From Pumilibacter muris (GTDB lineage: Bacteria; Bacillota; Clostridia; Christensenellales; Pumilibacteraceae), in contig NZ_CALPCN010000001.1 of the NCBI RefSeq assembly GCF_943193045.1, positions 372,001-436,000 on the forward strand: a stretch of DNA of 64,000 nucleotides, written 5' to 3'. Made by a program: the position numbers and the translations under genes. Positions 52,484 to 62,714 of the stretch are shown piece by piece. The notes under the pieces are model-generated. The model had not been told where the DNA came from, ran no database searches, and saw nothing but the letters and a program-made list of their open reading frames with translations. The stretch's first letter is position 1. Each line of letters begins with the position of its first letter.

Positions 52484-52963
52484 TCACAAAATAAGTATGC
52501 CTATTGCCAACCCCAAAAGAACGCTGAGCTTAAGCCCCACGTTCCCCGTTCTTTTGAACTTTTCGTTCTCTTCCGAATAACGCTCGTAAAATCTTTTGTT
52601 GTAATTTTCAAGCTCGTACAGTTGCGTTTCGGCGTCAGAACTACCGAGCGAAGTAAAAAAATCGGATACAAGCCTTTTTTCTTCCGCTTTGAGTAATTTG
52701 CCGTCAGGCTCGAATCTGTCGTACGGCGCGGCGCCGAATTTCGCTATTTGTCTACTAAGCTCCGTTTTGTCCGTTTGCGCGTATTCGTTTAAAATAGCGA
52801 ACAAATTTTCATGACGGAACGAGATGTCGGCAATCAATTTTTCGGTGAGCTTTACGCACGAGTCAAAATATAAAACTTTGCTTTTTTTACGTTTTGTGTT
52901 CCAAAGTCCGACCATAGTCGAAGCCGTCATGCAAAGACACACTATAGTAAGCTTTGTAATCAT
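52484..52963 (-). CDS. spoIIIAB: Stage III sporulation protein AB
   Basis: 159 residues from the ATG at 52963, which overlaps the spoIIIAA stop as ATGA; the open frame continues upstream but is out of phase with the real genes. N-terminal and C-terminal membrane helices with a helical middle (FDSCVKLTEKLIADISFRHENLFAIL), resembling GspF-type platform proteins. Confidence 0.9.
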   Translation of the reverse strand: MITKLTIVCLCMTASTMVGLWNTKRKKSKVLYFDSCVKLTEKLIADISFRHENLFAILNEYAQTDKTELSRQIAKFGAAPYDRFEPDGKLLKAEEKRLVSDFFTSLGSSDAETQLYELENYNKRFYERYSEENEKFKRTGNVGLKLSVLLGLAIGILIL

Positions 52964-53898
52964 TGCGGCTCTCCCCGCCTTATAGGACTGAAATCTTGAT
53001 TGAAAATTCCTTCCAAAGTTCCCGCGCCGCTTCTTTCCGACAGTTCTACGAACCGTTCGAAAGACTTGTTTTTCAACAGTCGTTCGAAACCTCTCTTTTC
53101 CGCAAGTCGGGCGCAACAATCTGCGTGCACCGACGCAAATACGCAAACTCCGCTCGCTACGGCGTTTTCAACGGCGTCGGCGTCGTCTTTACCGCATAAT
53201 TCGTCGGTAACTATAATATCCGGTTTGAGGGCGCGTATGCCGTGCATAAAGGCGTATTCTTTGGTGCAACCTGATATTACGTCGGAATTGAACCCCACGT
53301 TTAACGACGGTTTTCCGTTTGATACCGCCGCGATTTCTTCCCTTTCGTCGGCAATTAAAACGTTGTTGTGCTCAACGCGAGAAGCGGCGATTCTCGCAAG
53401 GTCGCGGAGCATAGTGGTTTTACCCGCGCCGGGAGGAGAAACTATTAAGGTGCTTTTGTAGCGAGTACCGTTAAACAGATACGGCTCCACTTTATTCGCG
53501 CACCCTATAACTTCGTGAGGAATGCGAATATTCAAAGCGGTAAAATTTTTCACGGTTTTAATGGCGCCGCCCTCGAACACTGTTTCGCCAGCCACTCCTA
53601 TTCTTACTCCGCCGTCGAGCGTAAGATAGCCTTTGCATATTCTGTCGTTTACGGCGTACAGCGATTTGTCGCATGCTCTAAGCATTATTTGTTTTAAGTC
53701 GTCTTCCGTAAGTTTTAAAGCCCCTTCGGGCTTGTCCGCAATGCCGCCGCTTGTTAAATACGAATATCGCCCGCAGTAACTTACCGAAACTGCGCCGCCG
53801 CTACGCAAGCGCAACTCGCAAAGCTTGTCCGAACGCAAATTGCGAAGCGCGGACAGCACTGAAACAGGTAATATTTTTTCCAATACATACGGCACCAT
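52960..53898 (-). CDS. spoIIIAA: Stage III sporulation protein AA, ATPase
   Basis: 312 residues from the ATG at 53898; a longer frame to 53970 would cross the efp terminator. Secretion-type ATPase: Walker A SPPGAGKTTMLRD near residue 145 and Walker B PDIIVTDELCG near 215. Powers or assembles the feeding-channel complex. First gene of the complete AA-AH operon; the ribosome site is weak. Confidence 0.92.
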   Translation of the reverse strand: MVPYVLEKILPVSVLSALRNLRSDKLCELRLRSGGAVSVSYCGRYSYLTSGGIADKPEGALKLTEDDLKQIMLRACDKSLYAVNDRICKGYLTLDGGVRIGVAGETVFEGGAIKTVKNFTALNIRIPHEVIGCANKVEPYLFNGTRYKSTLIVSPPGAGKTTMLRDLARIAASRVEHNNVLIADEREEIAAVSNGKPSLNVGFNSDVISGCTKEYAFMHGIRALKPDIIVTDELCGKDDADAVENAVASGVCVFASVHADCCARLAEKRGFERLLKNKSFERFVELSERSGAGTLEGIFNQDFSPIRRGEPQ

Positions 53899-53924
53899 CC
53901 GTATAATGTATTCTAAAACTTTCT

Positions 53925-53955
53925 TAGGTATAACCTTAAATTTGCCGCAATATAA
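53925..53955 (-). promoter_or_regulatory. Candidate sigma-E-like promoter of the spoIIIA operon
   Basis: TTATATT (53955-53949), 16-base spacer, TATACCTA (53932-53925). -35 ATATT and -10 ATAC fit mother-cell sigma-E promoters in part; the operon is sigma-E controlled in Bacillus. It directly follows the efp terminator. Confidence 0.35.
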
Positions 53956-53957
53956 AA

Positions 53958-53988
53958 AACGGTCGCGCAAAAATGCCGCGCAACCGTT
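53958..53988 (-). terminator. Rho-independent terminator of efp
   Basis: AACGGTTGCGC and GCGCGACCGTT pair over 11 bases (one wobble) and are followed by TTTTT on the minus strand, 36 bases after efp. Confidence 0.82.
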
Positions 53989-54024
53989 AAAAAGTTTTGA
54001 TATTAAATTAAAATTATTAAAACG

Positions 54025-54585
54025 CTATTTCACGCGCTCCATGTATGTTCCCGTGCGGGTGTCAACACGGATTTTTTCACCTTGATTGATGAAAAGAGGA
54101 ACCTGAATATTGTAGCCCGTTTCAAGCTTTGCGGGTTTATTGCCCGCTTTCGAGGTGTCGCCTTGAATACCGGGTTCGGTTTCGGCTATTTCGAGTTCCA
54201 CAAAATTGGGCGGCTCTACCGAGAACGGAGCTCCTTTATACGACTGAACCGTTACGCACATTTCTTCTTTAACGAATCTGAGAGCGTCGGCAACAATCTC
54301 ATAGTTAAGCGGAAGCATGTCGTAAGTTTCCATATCCATGAAATAATACAAACCGTCCGCATTATAAGAATATTGCATTTCTTTGCGCTCGATATGCGCG
54401 TTTTCGTACTTGTCCGACGGGTTAAAAGTTTGTTCCAAAACTTGTCCCGTTACCACGTTTTTGATTTTTGCGCGAACGAAAGCCGCGCCCTTGCCCGGTT
54501 TAACATGCTGAAAATCTACGATAACGTATACTTTTCCGTCTATTTCCACCGTTACGCCTTTTCTGAAATCACCTGCTGAAACCAT
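54025..54585 (-). CDS. efp: Elongation factor P
   Basis: 186 residues, three beta-barrel domains. [37 protein letters not shown] at the start, with the Lys of KPGKG at the tip that is modified in some bacteria. Relieves ribosome stalling at polyproline; the lipoproteins of this window have only short Pro runs. AGGAGG precedes the ATG. Nine bases after the Xaa-Pro peptidase gene, the usual pairing. Confidence 0.96.
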   Translation of the reverse strand: MVSAGDFRKGVTVEIDGKVYVIVDFQHVKPGKGAAFVRAKIKNVVTGQVLEQTFNPSDKYENAHIERKEMQYSYNADGLYYFMDMETYDMLPLNYEIVADALRFVKEEMCVTVQSYKGAPFSVEPPNFVELEIAETEPGIQGDTSKAGNKPAKLETGYNIQVPLFINQGEKIRVDTRTGTYMERVK

Positions 54586-54594
54586 TAGTTCCTC

Positions 54595-55629
54595 CTATAA
54601 ATATAAATTCTTATTAAAGTTTGTTAAGTTAAGGACGTCGTCTTCTCTAACGACAACCAAATCTTCTATACGAACGCCGCCGAGCCCGTTGATATATATA
54701 CCCGGCTCTACGGTTACAACCATTCCGGGCGAAAGCACAATTTCGCTCTTTTCCGAAAGGTTGGGGCTTTCGTGGATTTCTATACCCACGCCGTGCCCGA
54801 GCGAATGCCCGAATTCTTTGCCGTATCCGTTCGCCCGTATGTATTCGCGGGCAAGCGAATCAGCCTCCATACCCGTCATACCGGCTTTTATATGTTTTAA
54901 AGCGTAAGATTGGGCTTCCAAAACTATTCCGTGAATCGCTTTTAATTCGTCGTTAGGGCTGCCGAGCGTGAAAGTGCGCGTCATGTCGGAGCAATAGCCG
55001 TTAGCTCTCGCGCCGAAATCAATTAAAATCAATTCGTTTTTTTCAAGCTTTTTATCAGACGGATGATGATGAGGATTAGCCGAGTTCTCGCCGAAAGACA
55101 CTATATTATCGAACGCGAGCGAATCCGCGCCCGACCTAATCATTTCAAACATGAGTTCCGCCGAAACTTCCCTTTCGGTTACTCCCGGTTTAATCATGGG
55201 AATAATTTTTGCAAGCGCTTTTTCGGCAATGCGCTGAGAATTCTCGATTTTGTCGATTTCATCCTGCGTTTTAACGATTCGCTTATCGGCAAGAATTTTA
55301 CTCGCAGGTTCGAGTTTAAAATCGGAAAGAGCGGTTTCCATTTGCCTGTAATCGTTTACGGTAACGAAAAGCTCTTCGTAGCCTACTGTGCGAGCGTCAA
55401 GCCGTTTAAGTTCGCGCACCAAAGTGTCGTAAAATTCCGACGGCTTAACTATTATTACGTTGAAATCGCGCAACGTATTGCGTGCGTAATTTTCGTACCT
55501 GAAATCGGTGAAAAACAGTTTTTCGGTTGCCGTCAGTAAAACCGCGCCCGCCGACGTGTCTATTCCCGTAAAATACCGTCTGTTTGCGGGTGAGTTCACC
55601 AAATAGGCGTCTATGCTGTTATCGAACAT
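54595..55629 (-). CDS. Xaa-Pro aminopeptidase/dipeptidase (M24)
   Basis: 344 residues. N-terminal creatinase domain (1-120) and a C-terminal pita-bread domain with metal ligands in [35 protein letters not shown] and VTVEPGIY. Releases residues before proline in the cytoplasm. GGAGG precedes the ATG. First gene of the pepQ-efp operon. Confidence 0.93.
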   Translation of the reverse strand: MFDNSIDAYLVNSPANRRYFTGIDTSAGAVLLTATEKLFFTDFRYENYARNTLRDFNVIIVKPSEFYDTLVRELKRLDARTVGYEELFVTVNDYRQMETALSDFKLEPASKILADKRIVKTQDEIDKIENSQRIAEKALAKIIPMIKPGVTEREVSAELMFEMIRSGADSLAFDNIVSFGENSANPHHHPSDKKLEKNELILIDFGARANGYCSDMTRTFTLGSPNDELKAIHGIVLEAQSYALKHIKAGMTGMEADSLAREYIRANGYGKEFGHSLGHGVGIEIHESPNLSEKSEIVLSPGMVVTVEPGIYINGLGGVRIEDLVVVREDDVLNLTNFNKNLYL

Positions 55630-55684
55630 TGTTTCCTCCGTTTTAAGTAGAGCGTCGAAAGCTTATTTCGAAACTCTCGGATAT

Positions 55685-55714
55685 ATTATACCATATAACC
55701 TACCGATTGTTCAA
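55685..55714 (-). promoter_or_regulatory. Promoter of the Xaa-Pro peptidase-efp operon
   Basis: TTGAAC (55714-55709), 18-base spacer, TATAAT (55690-55685), overlapping the end of the nfo gene by four bases and about 55 bases before the peptidase ATG. Confidence 0.6.
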
Positions 55715-56565
55715 TCGTTTTTATGAAAGTTTTTCATAATTAGCGCGTCATCGCTCATTGTTCCGTCCGATTCGCAAACAATATACGGCGTTAAACGGTA
55801 TTCGTCTATCACGCTTGCAAGCGGTTCGTAGTCCGGTCCGTATACATTGTCTGCAAAAGTGAGGTGTTTAATTTCTCCGCTCGCTCCGTATTGTATTTTG
55901 GAAAAATGGATGTGCATGTTTTTTGTTTTCTCGTCGCCGAGTTCTTTCGCCGTTAGCTCTATAATCTTTTTATAATCGTCTTTTGTTTTAAGCGAGCCTT
56001 GCGAATACGAATTTATATGCCCGAAATCATAACACGGATACAACCTTGAATCCACTTTACAAAAATCGATAATTTCTTCCACCCGCCCTATTTGACGCAT
56101 TTTCCCCATAGTTTCGGGGCAAATAATATAATCGGTAAATTCGGCATCGAAAGCCGCGTGCACGCATTGCATAAGATATTCGATGTTCTTTTTTGCAAGA
56201 CTCACTGCGTCGGTACGCGCCGCCTCTCCGCAACTTGCGGGATGAAACACAACGCGAACGCCGCCCATTTTTTTAACAGCTACAACCGAATCCAAAATAT
56301 AGCCTACCGATTTTTCAATCATGGATTGCGACGGGTTTGCAAAATTAGTGTAATAAGGCGCATGCGCGCTGATTTCGATATTATATTTTTCAAATTCTTC
56401 TTTTATTTTAGCCGCAGCTGCGTCGCCTATTTTAACTCCGCGCCCGAAAGAATATTCGAAAGCGGTGAGCCCGAGAGAGCTAAGCCATGCGGCTTCCTCG
56501 TATGTATGCTTATGCCCCGACGCATAAAAAGAATCCGAATTTCCGGAAGGTCCTATTCTCAACAT
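55711..56565 (-). CDS. nfo: Endonuclease IV-type AP endonuclease
   Basis: 284 residues, a TIM barrel of the xylose isomerase-like/endonuclease IV family. Metal-site motifs: ISAHAPYYTNFANP near residue 70, VFHPASCG near 108, CPETMGKM near 145, CYDFGHINSY near 180 and MHIHFSKIQYG near 220. Cuts DNA at abasic sites. GGAGG before the ATG. Last gene of the translation operon, seven bases after ribF. Confidence 0.88.
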   Translation of the reverse strand: MLRIGPSGNSDSFYASGHKHTYEEAAWLSSLGLTAFEYSFGRGVKIGDAAAAKIKEEFEKYNIEISAHAPYYTNFANPSQSMIEKSVGYILDSVVAVKKMGGVRVVFHPASCGEAARTDAVSLAKKNIEYLMQCVHAAFDAEFTDYIICPETMGKMRQIGRVEEIIDFCKVDSRLYPCYDFGHINSYSQGSLKTKDDYKKIIELTAKELGDEKTKNMHIHFSKIQYGASGEIKHLTFADNVYGPDYEPLASVIDEYRLTPYIVCESDGTMSDDALIMKNFHKND

Positions 56566-56572
56566 AATATTT

Positions 56573-57463
56573 TCACCTCCAACTTGCGTCCGAATATATC
56601 TGATTTTTAAGTTCTTGCGGCGTGGCGAATTTTTTTATATCGCGCAGACGGCGCACAAACTCGACGCGGATTAGCTTCCCGTATAAGTCGCCGCCGAACT
56701 CCGATAGCATTGTTTCCACCGTTGCGCCGTATTCGTTAAACGTAGGCTTATTTCCCACGTTAGTAACCGATTTATACTTCTTTCCGTCAACCGAGCTTAC
56801 GGTGGCGTATACGCCGTCTTTCGGCAAAAGCTTGTCCGAACCGTAATCTACATTTGCGGTGGGAAAATCGAAAAGTCTGCCCACCCCTCTGCCATGACAA
56901 ACTTCGCCCTCTATAAAATAGCTGTGTCCGAGCAATGCGGCGGCTTGTTCTATATCGCCGCACAGCAATTTCGATTTTATTAAAGTGCTTGAAACGCGCA
57001 AGCCGTTATACATTACCGGCGGCACCACATTGCACGATATGCCGAGCCCGTTGCAAAAACTTGCCAAATATTCGGTGTCTCCTTCTGCACCTGTTCCGAA
57101 TTTATAATCGTAACCGCACACTACGCCTTTAACGTTCAACCGAGAAGTTATCAAATTTAAAAACTCTTGTTTGGGAGTTTGCATGAGTTCTTTTGAAAAC
57201 GGAACGGCAAACACAGCTTGCACGCCCGCGCTTTCGAAAAGCTTAGTTCGCTCGGAAAAAGTAAATATCAATTTTTCGCCTTTCGAAAGAAAGGGATACG
57301 GATTGTCGGAAAACGTCATAACGCACGACAGCGCATTTTTTTCTTTTGCCAAAGCCACCGTTTTCGATATTAAAGCGGCGTGCCCTCTGTGCACGCAATC
57401 AAAAAATCCGAGCGCCAAACATACGGGCAAATCGCATTCGGTATTTAAAGTAAACACTTTCAT
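56573..57463 (-). CDS. ribF: Bifunctional riboflavin kinase/FAD synthetase
   Basis: 296 residues. N-terminal FAD synthetase (FDCVHRGHAALI near 25, CGYDYKFGTGAEGD near 115) and C-terminal riboflavin kinase (GRGVGRLFDFPTANV near 195). Converts riboflavin to FMN and FAD. Two bases after truB, the normal partner. Confidence 0.95.
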   Translation of the reverse strand: MKVFTLNTECDLPVCLALGFFDCVHRGHAALISKTVALAKEKNALSCVMTFSDNPYPFLSKGEKLIFTFSERTKLFESAGVQAVFAVPFSKELMQTPKQEFLNLITSRLNVKGVVCGYDYKFGTGAEGDTEYLASFCNGLGISCNVVPPVMYNGLRVSSTLIKSKLLCGDIEQAAALLGHSYFIEGEVCHGRGVGRLFDFPTANVDYGSDKLLPKDGVYATVSSVDGKKYKSVTNVGNKPTFNEYGATVETMLSEFGGDLYGKLIRVEFVRRLRDIKKFATPQELKNQIYSDASWR

Positions 57464-57465
57464 TG

Positions 57466-58320
57466 TCAGTCTCTCAAATACGTTTTGATTTTTAAAATTT
57501 CGCCAACGTTTTCGGCTATTCCGAATAATTCGCCTTTGCAGTAAAGAGCGTAACTAACGTTTTCCTCGCTTAAAGCTTTTATTTTTATACCGTTGCAAAG
57601 CGGAACATACAAATCGTCTGGAAGATTTAGTTTAGGCAATTCTTCGAGCGCTTCATCTACCGAAATTAGAGCTTCCTCTTTCAACTTTTCAAGCGTTTCC
57701 ATGCTTACGGCGTTTTCAACGGAAAACCGCCCGCATACCGTTCGCTTAATTGAAATCATTGTGGCGCAAGAATTTAAACGTTTTGCAATGTCGCGGCAAA
57801 CGCTTCGAATATAAGTGCCTGCCGAACAACATATTCGCATAAGATACGTGTTTTCCGCAGTTTGTTTAATTAGTTCTACGCGGTGTATTTCAACTTCGCA
57901 AGCCTGCAAATCGGCTATGCCGCCGTTGCGTGCAAGTTTATAAGCGCGCACGCCGCCTATGCTTTTGGCGCTGTATTGCGGCGGAATTTGCATTTGTTTT
58001 CCTTCAAACTCACACAATACGGCAATAATATCCTCTTTTTTTGGTATATTGTCTGTTGTTTCGATAACAATGCCGTCTCCGTCCAAAGTATCGGTGGCAT
58101 AACCGAAACAAAATTCCGCCTCGTATTCCTTATCTTTTTTTAAATAATAATCGAATAACCGAGTCGCTTTGCCCACGCCGAGCAACAGAACTCCCTCGCC
58201 CGCAGGGTCGAGAGTACCCATATGACCTATCGCCTTTGTGCCTAAAATCTTTCTGCATGAAACAACCGCGTCGCTGCTTGTTATTCCCTTAGGCTTGTAT
58301 AGGTTAAGCACTCCTTTCAA
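57466..58320 (-). CDS. truB: tRNA pseudouridine(55) synthase
   Basis: 284 residues with TTG start overlapping the upstream stop (TTGA). NLYKPKGITSSDAVV and catalytic Asp in GHMGTLDPAGEGVLLLGVGKATRLF near residue 40. Modifies U55 of tRNA. Confidence 0.95.
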   Translation of the reverse strand: MKGVLNLYKPKGITSSDAVVSCRKILGTKAIGHMGTLDPAGEGVLLLGVGKATRLFDYYLKKDKEYEAEFCFGYATDTLDGDGIVIETTDNIPKKEDIIAVLCEFEGKQMQIPPQYSAKSIGGVRAYKLARNGGIADLQACEVEIHRVELIKQTAENTYLMRICCSAGTYIRSVCRDIAKRLNSCATMISIKRTVCGRFSVENAVSMETLEKLKEEALISVDEALEELPKLNLPDDLYVPLCNGIKIKALSEENVSYALYCKGELFGIAENVGEILKIKTYLRD

Positions 58321-59258
58321 AGCGGCATTCCGTCGGTAACGGATTTAACGACTTTCCGCACGACGTCCTCGTAATGTCCGCTTACACTGCAACCTGCCGC
58401 AAGCTTGTGCCCGCCTCCTCCGAAAACGCCCGCTGCGGCAGCCACGTCAAGCCCTTTCGAACGGTAGCTCACTTTAAATTGCGGAGTGTTTTGTTCGGTT
58501 ATGCACACAGCCACTTCAACCGAGCCGAGCATTGTTCCGTAGTCTATCAATCCTTCGGTGTCGGCAAGCACGCAACCGCATTCTTCCAAATCGGAAAGCC
58601 GTATGCTGATTACGCATATTTTCCCGTCGGCAAAAAAGCGCATTGATTCAATAGCTTTAGCTATCAGTTTCACTTTCCCGTAAGTGGCGTTTTTATAAAT
58701 GTTTGAAGCAATTCGGTGCGGTTCGATTTTGCGCGAGCTCAAAGCCGCCGCAATTTCGAACACGCGCGAGTTGGTGTTGCTGTGCATAAAGTGCCCTGTG
58801 TCGGTCGAAAGCCCCACAAACAGATAATAAGCAACGGCGTCGTCGATTTCTCCGAGCGGCTCCAAAATATCGAACAAAACTTCGCATGTGCTACACGCTT
58901 CGGCTTTAACTATATTAGTTTCGGCAAAACGATTGTTTGTTTTATGGTGGTCTATATTGTAAGAATGAGCGGCTTTTTGTACATACCCTATGTATTTGCC
59001 CGTTCTCATATTGTCGGCGCAGTCCACGCATATAACAAGCTCGTATTCTTTGCAAACCTGTTTATTTAAAGCGTCGTAGCGCGGCAAAAAAGAAAAATGA
59101 GCGGGCACCGGCGAATCAAATACAAAATCGCACGGTTTAAAATGGTTTTCGCACACTCTTTTAAGAGCAAGCCCGGCGCCGATACAATCGCCGTCGGGCC
59201 TTTGATGACCGATTATTAAAACACTTTGCGCGTTTTTTATACTGTCAATTACCGTCAT
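58317..59258 (-). CDS. nrnA: DHH/DHHA1 phosphoesterase, NrnA (oligoribonuclease/pAp phosphatase) type
   Basis: 313 residues. Metal motifs GHQRPDGDCIGAG, CVDCADNMRTG and NIDHHKTN (DHH) in the first domain, and the DHHA1 signature GGGGHKLAAGC near the end. Degrades nano-RNAs and pAp in Bacillus. Lies between rbfA and truB, the usual place. Confidence 0.93.
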   Translation of the reverse strand: MTVIDSIKNAQSVLIIGHQRPDGDCIGAGLALKRVCENHFKPCDFVFDSPVPAHFSFLPRYDALNKQVCKEYELVICVDCADNMRTGKYIGYVQKAAHSYNIDHHKTNNRFAETNIVKAEACSTCEVLFDILEPLGEIDDAVAYYLFVGLSTDTGHFMHSNTNSRVFEIAAALSSRKIEPHRIASNIYKNATYGKVKLIAKAIESMRFFADGKICVISIRLSDLEECGCVLADTEGLIDYGTMLGSVEVAVCITEQNTPQFKVSYRSKGLDVAAAAGVFGGGGHKLAAGCSVSGHYEDVVRKVVKSVTDGMPL

Positions 59259-59598
59259 TCTTCTTGATTTCCTCTAAAATCTTATCGATTTGAGCGCTGT
59301 ACTGCAACGAGTTGTCAATTAGAAAAGTAAGCTCCGGAATAGTTCTCAAATCGTGAAACTCCTTAGCGAGCTCTTTTCGTATAAACCCCGCGCAACGACA
59401 AAGCGTATCGAACGTTTCGCGGGTATGCTCGTCGTCGCCGAAGATTTCAACGCTGACTTTCGCCGTTTTCAAATCTTTCGCCACGTTTACCGACGAAACG
59501 CTGACCATAGAAGATATACGCGGGTCTTTAAGTCTTGCTATTATCTGCGAAAGCGTTCGGCGCATTTCGCTGTTTATTCTTTCGGCTCTGTAACTCAT
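59245..59598 (-). CDS. rbfA: Ribosome-binding factor A
   Basis: 117 residues, KH-like. RAERINSEMRRTLSQIIARLKDPRI at the start is diagnostic, and TIPELTFLIDNSLQYSAQIDKIL closes it. Helps mature the 30S subunit. Seven bases after infB. Confidence 0.95.
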   Translation of the reverse strand: MSYRAERINSEMRRTLSQIIARLKDPRISSMVSVSSVNVAKDLKTAKVSVEIFGDDEHTRETFDTLCRCAGFIRKELAKEFHDLRTIPELTFLIDNSLQYSAQIDKILEEIKKNDGN

Positions 59599-59605
59599 AC
59601 TCTTA

Positions 59606-62128
59606 TTATTTTACCGCTTCCAAATTGTATGCTTCGATTTCGTCGTTTTCGCGAATATCTGTGTACGCGTCTATATTTATACCGCATTCGTGCTCGACGC
59701 CCACCTCTTTAACGTCCTCTTTAAAGCGTTTGAGCGTGGTAATCGTTCCTTCGCAAACAACTTCGCCGTCGCGGTAGACGCGAACCTTGCTTCCGCGAAC
59801 AATTTTGCCCGACAGCACATACGAGCCAGCTATTGCGCCTACGCCCGTAATCTTAAACACGTTGCGAACTTGTGCCCTACCCAAAATAATTTCGTTGTAT
59901 TTGGGCTCGCCGAGTCCGAGAACGGCGCGTTCTATATCGTCGATACATTCGTATATAACGTGATAAAGTCTTATATCTATGCCGTTGCGTTCCGCCATAG
60001 CTTTCGACTCGTTGTCGGGACGCACGTTAAAGCCGATAATAATCGCTTTCGAAACTTCGGCAAGCATAAGGTCGGAATGGTTGATTGTTCCGACGCCGCC
60101 GTGAACAACCGTAAGCTTAACTTCTTCGTTCGCAAGTTTCAACAGCGAGCCGCGTATTGCCTCGACGGAGCCCTGAACGTCCGCCTTGATAATAACGTTG
60201 AGTTCTTTTTTCTCGCTCTCGCTGATTTTATTGAGCATGTCGTCCCATGTGACCTTAGTGCCCTGATTAGCTTGCTCGTTTTTGATTTTTGCGACACGTT
60301 CGGCAACAACTTGCCTAGCCATTTTTTCGTCGGAAACCACAAACATGTTTTCGCCGGCGTTAGGCACTTCGGAAAATCCGAGAATAGACACGGGTGTGCT
60401 GGGACCCGCTTCTTTAACGGCGCGACCTTTATCGTCCGCCATCGCGCGAACTCTGCCGCTGACGCACCCCGAAACTATATAATCCCCTACTCTTAAAGTT
60501 CCGTTTTGCACAATAACGTTCGCAATAGGACCTTTGCCCTTATCGAGTTTCGCTTCGATAATCGCGGCTTTTGCGCTGCGGTTGGGATTTGCGCGGTAGT
60601 TATTGTATTCGGCTAAGAATAAAACAGTTTCGAGAAGTTTTTCTATACCCGTTCCCGTTTTAGCCGAAATGGGTACCATCATAGTGTCGCCGCCCCATTC
60701 GTCGGCAACAAGACCGTATTCGGTAAGCGACTGCTTCACTTTTTCGGGATTCGCGCCCGGTTTGTCGATTTTGTTGATTGCAACTATCACGGGTACCTTA
60801 GCGGCCGCCGCATGATTGATTGCTTCGATTGTTTGAGGCATAATACCGTCGTCGGCGGCAACAACCAAAATCGCCATATCGGTAACTTTGGCGCCGCGCG
60901 CGCGCATTTCGGTGAACGCCTCATGTCCCGGCGTATCCAAAAACGTAATTTTTTCGTTTTTGCAAACAACCGAATAAGCGCCTATGTGCTGAGTTATGCC
61001 GCCGGCTTCGCCCGATGCGACCGCCGTTTTGCGGATAGCGTCCAAAAGCGACGTTTTGCCGTGGTCAACGTGCCCCATAACGGTGATAATGGGCGGACGT
61101 TTAACAAGGTCTTGTTCGTTGTCAACTTCGTCGTGAACGGCTTCGAGTTGCTCTTCTTTGGTTTGTTCGAGTTTAAGTTCAAGCTCCACGCCGAGTTCGT
61201 TGGCAACGAGCTCCATTGTGGGGAAATCGATTACGTCGTTTATCGAAGTCATTATGTCGAGCTCCATGAGCTTCTTAATGATTTCGTTGGCGGGTTTTCC
61301 TATTTTTTCGCTTAGAATTTTAACCGTGAGGTTTTCGGTTGTTATAACCGCTTTTTCTATTTTGGTAGGAACAAACACATGCTGTTCTTTTTGCTTGCGG
61401 TTTTTCAGCTTGCGCGTTCCCATGCGCTCTTCGTCGAAATCTTCTTGAATAAATCCCTTGCGAATCAAGGTGCGCTTATTCATGCCCTTTTTATCGTCGC
61501 CTTGTTTTGCGTGCTCTTTCTTCTTGTTGTCGAAAGGCTTGCGGGCGTTAGTAATAGAAGGCGGCGGCGCCATATCCGCGCGCGGCAAAAGCGGACGTTT
61601 TGCTCCGCCCGTTTGAGGGCGAGAAGCGCCTGTGCGCGGCGGCTGAGTTCCGCGAGGTCCCGAAGGGCGCGCTATGCTCTGCGGCGGACGAGGAGGCACG
61701 GGTTTCATTACGCCGCGAATATAACTCGGAGTAGCATCGAACTGACGGGTGCGAATTACCGGCTCCGCAGGCTTAACCGCAGGCGCGGGCTCTTCGACCT
61801 TAACTTCTTTTTTCTCTTCTTTAACGGGCTCTTCCGCAGCTTTGGGCGGCGCAAGCGGCTCTTCTTCTTTGGGAGGAAGAGGCAAAGGCTGTTTTACGGG
61901 CGCGGCAGCTTCGGCTTTTTTCTGTTGCTCCTCTTTCTTCTGCTTTTCGATTAAACGTTCGCGCTCTTTAAAGGCGTTCAAAAGCCCGTCGAGCTTACGA
62001 CGCGTATCTTTGATATTGCCGAGCAGTGCCGAAAGCTCGCCTTGCGTTTTCAAAGCGTTAAGCCGTTTTATATTGCCGAATTTGCTTTCTTCTTTTTCGG
62101 TTTCCGCACTTTTGCCTGTTGTTGTCAA
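59606..62128 (-). CDS. infB: Translation initiation factor IF-2
   Basis: 840 residues with TTG start behind GGAGG. Residues 1-210 are a low-complexity Pro, Lys, Glu and Ala region; then an IF2_N module, the GTPase domain with G1 [13 protein letters not shown] near residue 350, DTPGHEAF and NKIDKPGA, and domains II to IV. Places initiator tRNA on the 30S subunit. Confidence 0.97.
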   Translation of the reverse strand: MTTTGKSAETEKEESKFGNIKRLNALKTQGELSALLGNIKDTRRKLDGLLNAFKERERLIEKQKKEEQQKKAEAAAPVKQPLPLPPKEEEPLAPPKAAEEPVKEEKKEVKVEEPAPAVKPAEPVIRTRQFDATPSYIRGVMKPVPPRPPQSIARPSGPRGTQPPRTGASRPQTGGAKRPLLPRADMAPPPSITNARKPFDNKKKEHAKQGDDKKGMNKRTLIRKGFIQEDFDEERMGTRKLKNRKQKEQHVFVPTKIEKAVITTENLTVKILSEKIGKPANEIIKKLMELDIMTSINDVIDFPTMELVANELGVELELKLEQTKEEQLEAVHDEVDNEQDLVKRPPIITVMGHVDHGKTSLLDAIRKTAVASGEAGGITQHIGAYSVVCKNEKITFLDTPGHEAFTEMRARGAKVTDMAILVVAADDGIMPQTIEAINHAAAAKVPVIVAINKIDKPGANPEKVKQSLTEYGLVADEWGGDTMMVPISAKTGTGIEKLLETVLFLAEYNNYRANPNRSAKAAIIEAKLDKGKGPIANVIVQNGTLRVGDYIVSGCVSGRVRAMADDKGRAVKEAGPSTPVSILGFSEVPNAGENMFVVSDEKMARQVVAERVAKIKNEQANQGTKVTWDDMLNKISESEKKELNVIIKADVQGSVEAIRGSLLKLANEEVKLTVVHGGVGTINHSDLMLAEVSKAIIIGFNVRPDNESKAMAERNGIDIRLYHVIYECIDDIERAVLGLGEPKYNEIILGRAQVRNVFKITGVGAIAGSYVLSGKIVRGSKVRVYRDGEVVCEGTITTLKRFKEDVKEVGVEHECGINIDAYTDIRENDEIEAYNLEAVK

Positions 62129-62452
62129 TTACTTTACCTCCGAACCGATTAAACGGTAGTTCTCTCCGAGCCTCAATAACATTGCTTCCGACATTTGCTT
62201 ATCGAGCACGGCAACCACCTTACAGTTTTTTCTGCCTACCGCGTTTTCCAACATATTGTCGGATAGCACTACCGGCACACGCTTTTTTTCCGCAACCGCA
62301 AGTACTTTCTTTTTTGTGTTCTCGGTTGCGGTATTACACAAAAATATTATGTGATAACGTTTTTTAGACGATTCCAACGTGTCGGCGCCGTAAATCGCTT
62401 TTCCGGATTTAACCGCAAATCCGAGCAACGAATCAACTTTGTTTCTTATCAC
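62129..62452 (-). CDS. ylxQ: L7Ae/L30e-like RNA-binding protein YlxQ
   Basis: About 107 residues from a GTG at 62452, chosen for the family length; the open frame extends to 62539. KVDSLLGFAVKSGKAIYGADTLESS matches the YlxQ start and the rest has the L7Ae fold. Precise role unknown; RNA-binding is known for family members. Ends directly before infB and overlaps ylxR. Confidence 0.85.
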   Translation of the reverse strand: MIRNKVDSLLGFAVKSGKAIYGADTLESSKKRYHIIFLCNTATENTKKKVLAVAEKKRVPVVLSDNMLENAVGRKNCKVVAVLDKQMSEAMLLRLGENYRLIGSEVK

Positions 62453-62714
62453 CGTAAGCCGAACGTATCTCCTCGTATATTTGCGGCGGAATTTCGCATC
62501 CCAAATGTTTGCCAAGAAGTCCTTTTGCGGATTTATCAATACATTTGGGGTTAGAGCAAATATATGCTCCGCGTCCGTTCTTTTTGCCCGTTACGTCTAC
62601 CGACACAACGCCGTCGGGCGATTTCACCACTCTTAAAAGCTCGCGGCGGTCGAACATTTGCCTGCACGACACGCACATTCTTTGAGGGTTCTTTTTAATT
62701 TCGGAATTACTCAA
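62433..62714 (-). CDS. ylxR: RNA-binding protein YlxR (DUF448)
   Basis: About 93 residues from a TTG at 62714 that overlaps the nusA stop; the ribosome site GGGAG is close, so the start is not sure. RMCVSCRQM and GRGAYICSNPKC are the family marks. Reported to be nucleoid- or RNA-associated. Between nusA and ylxQ. Confidence 0.82.
   Translation of the reverse strand: MSNSEIKKNPQRMCVSCRQMFDRRELLRVVKSPDGVVSVDVTGKKNGRGAYICSNPKCIDKSAKGLLGKHLGCEIPPQIYEEIRSAYGDKKQS

Noticed and set aside
53899-53970. Longer N-terminus for SpoIIIAA reaching 53970
   Set aside because: It would start inside the efp terminator and upstream of the likely promoter, and adds residues not typical of the family.
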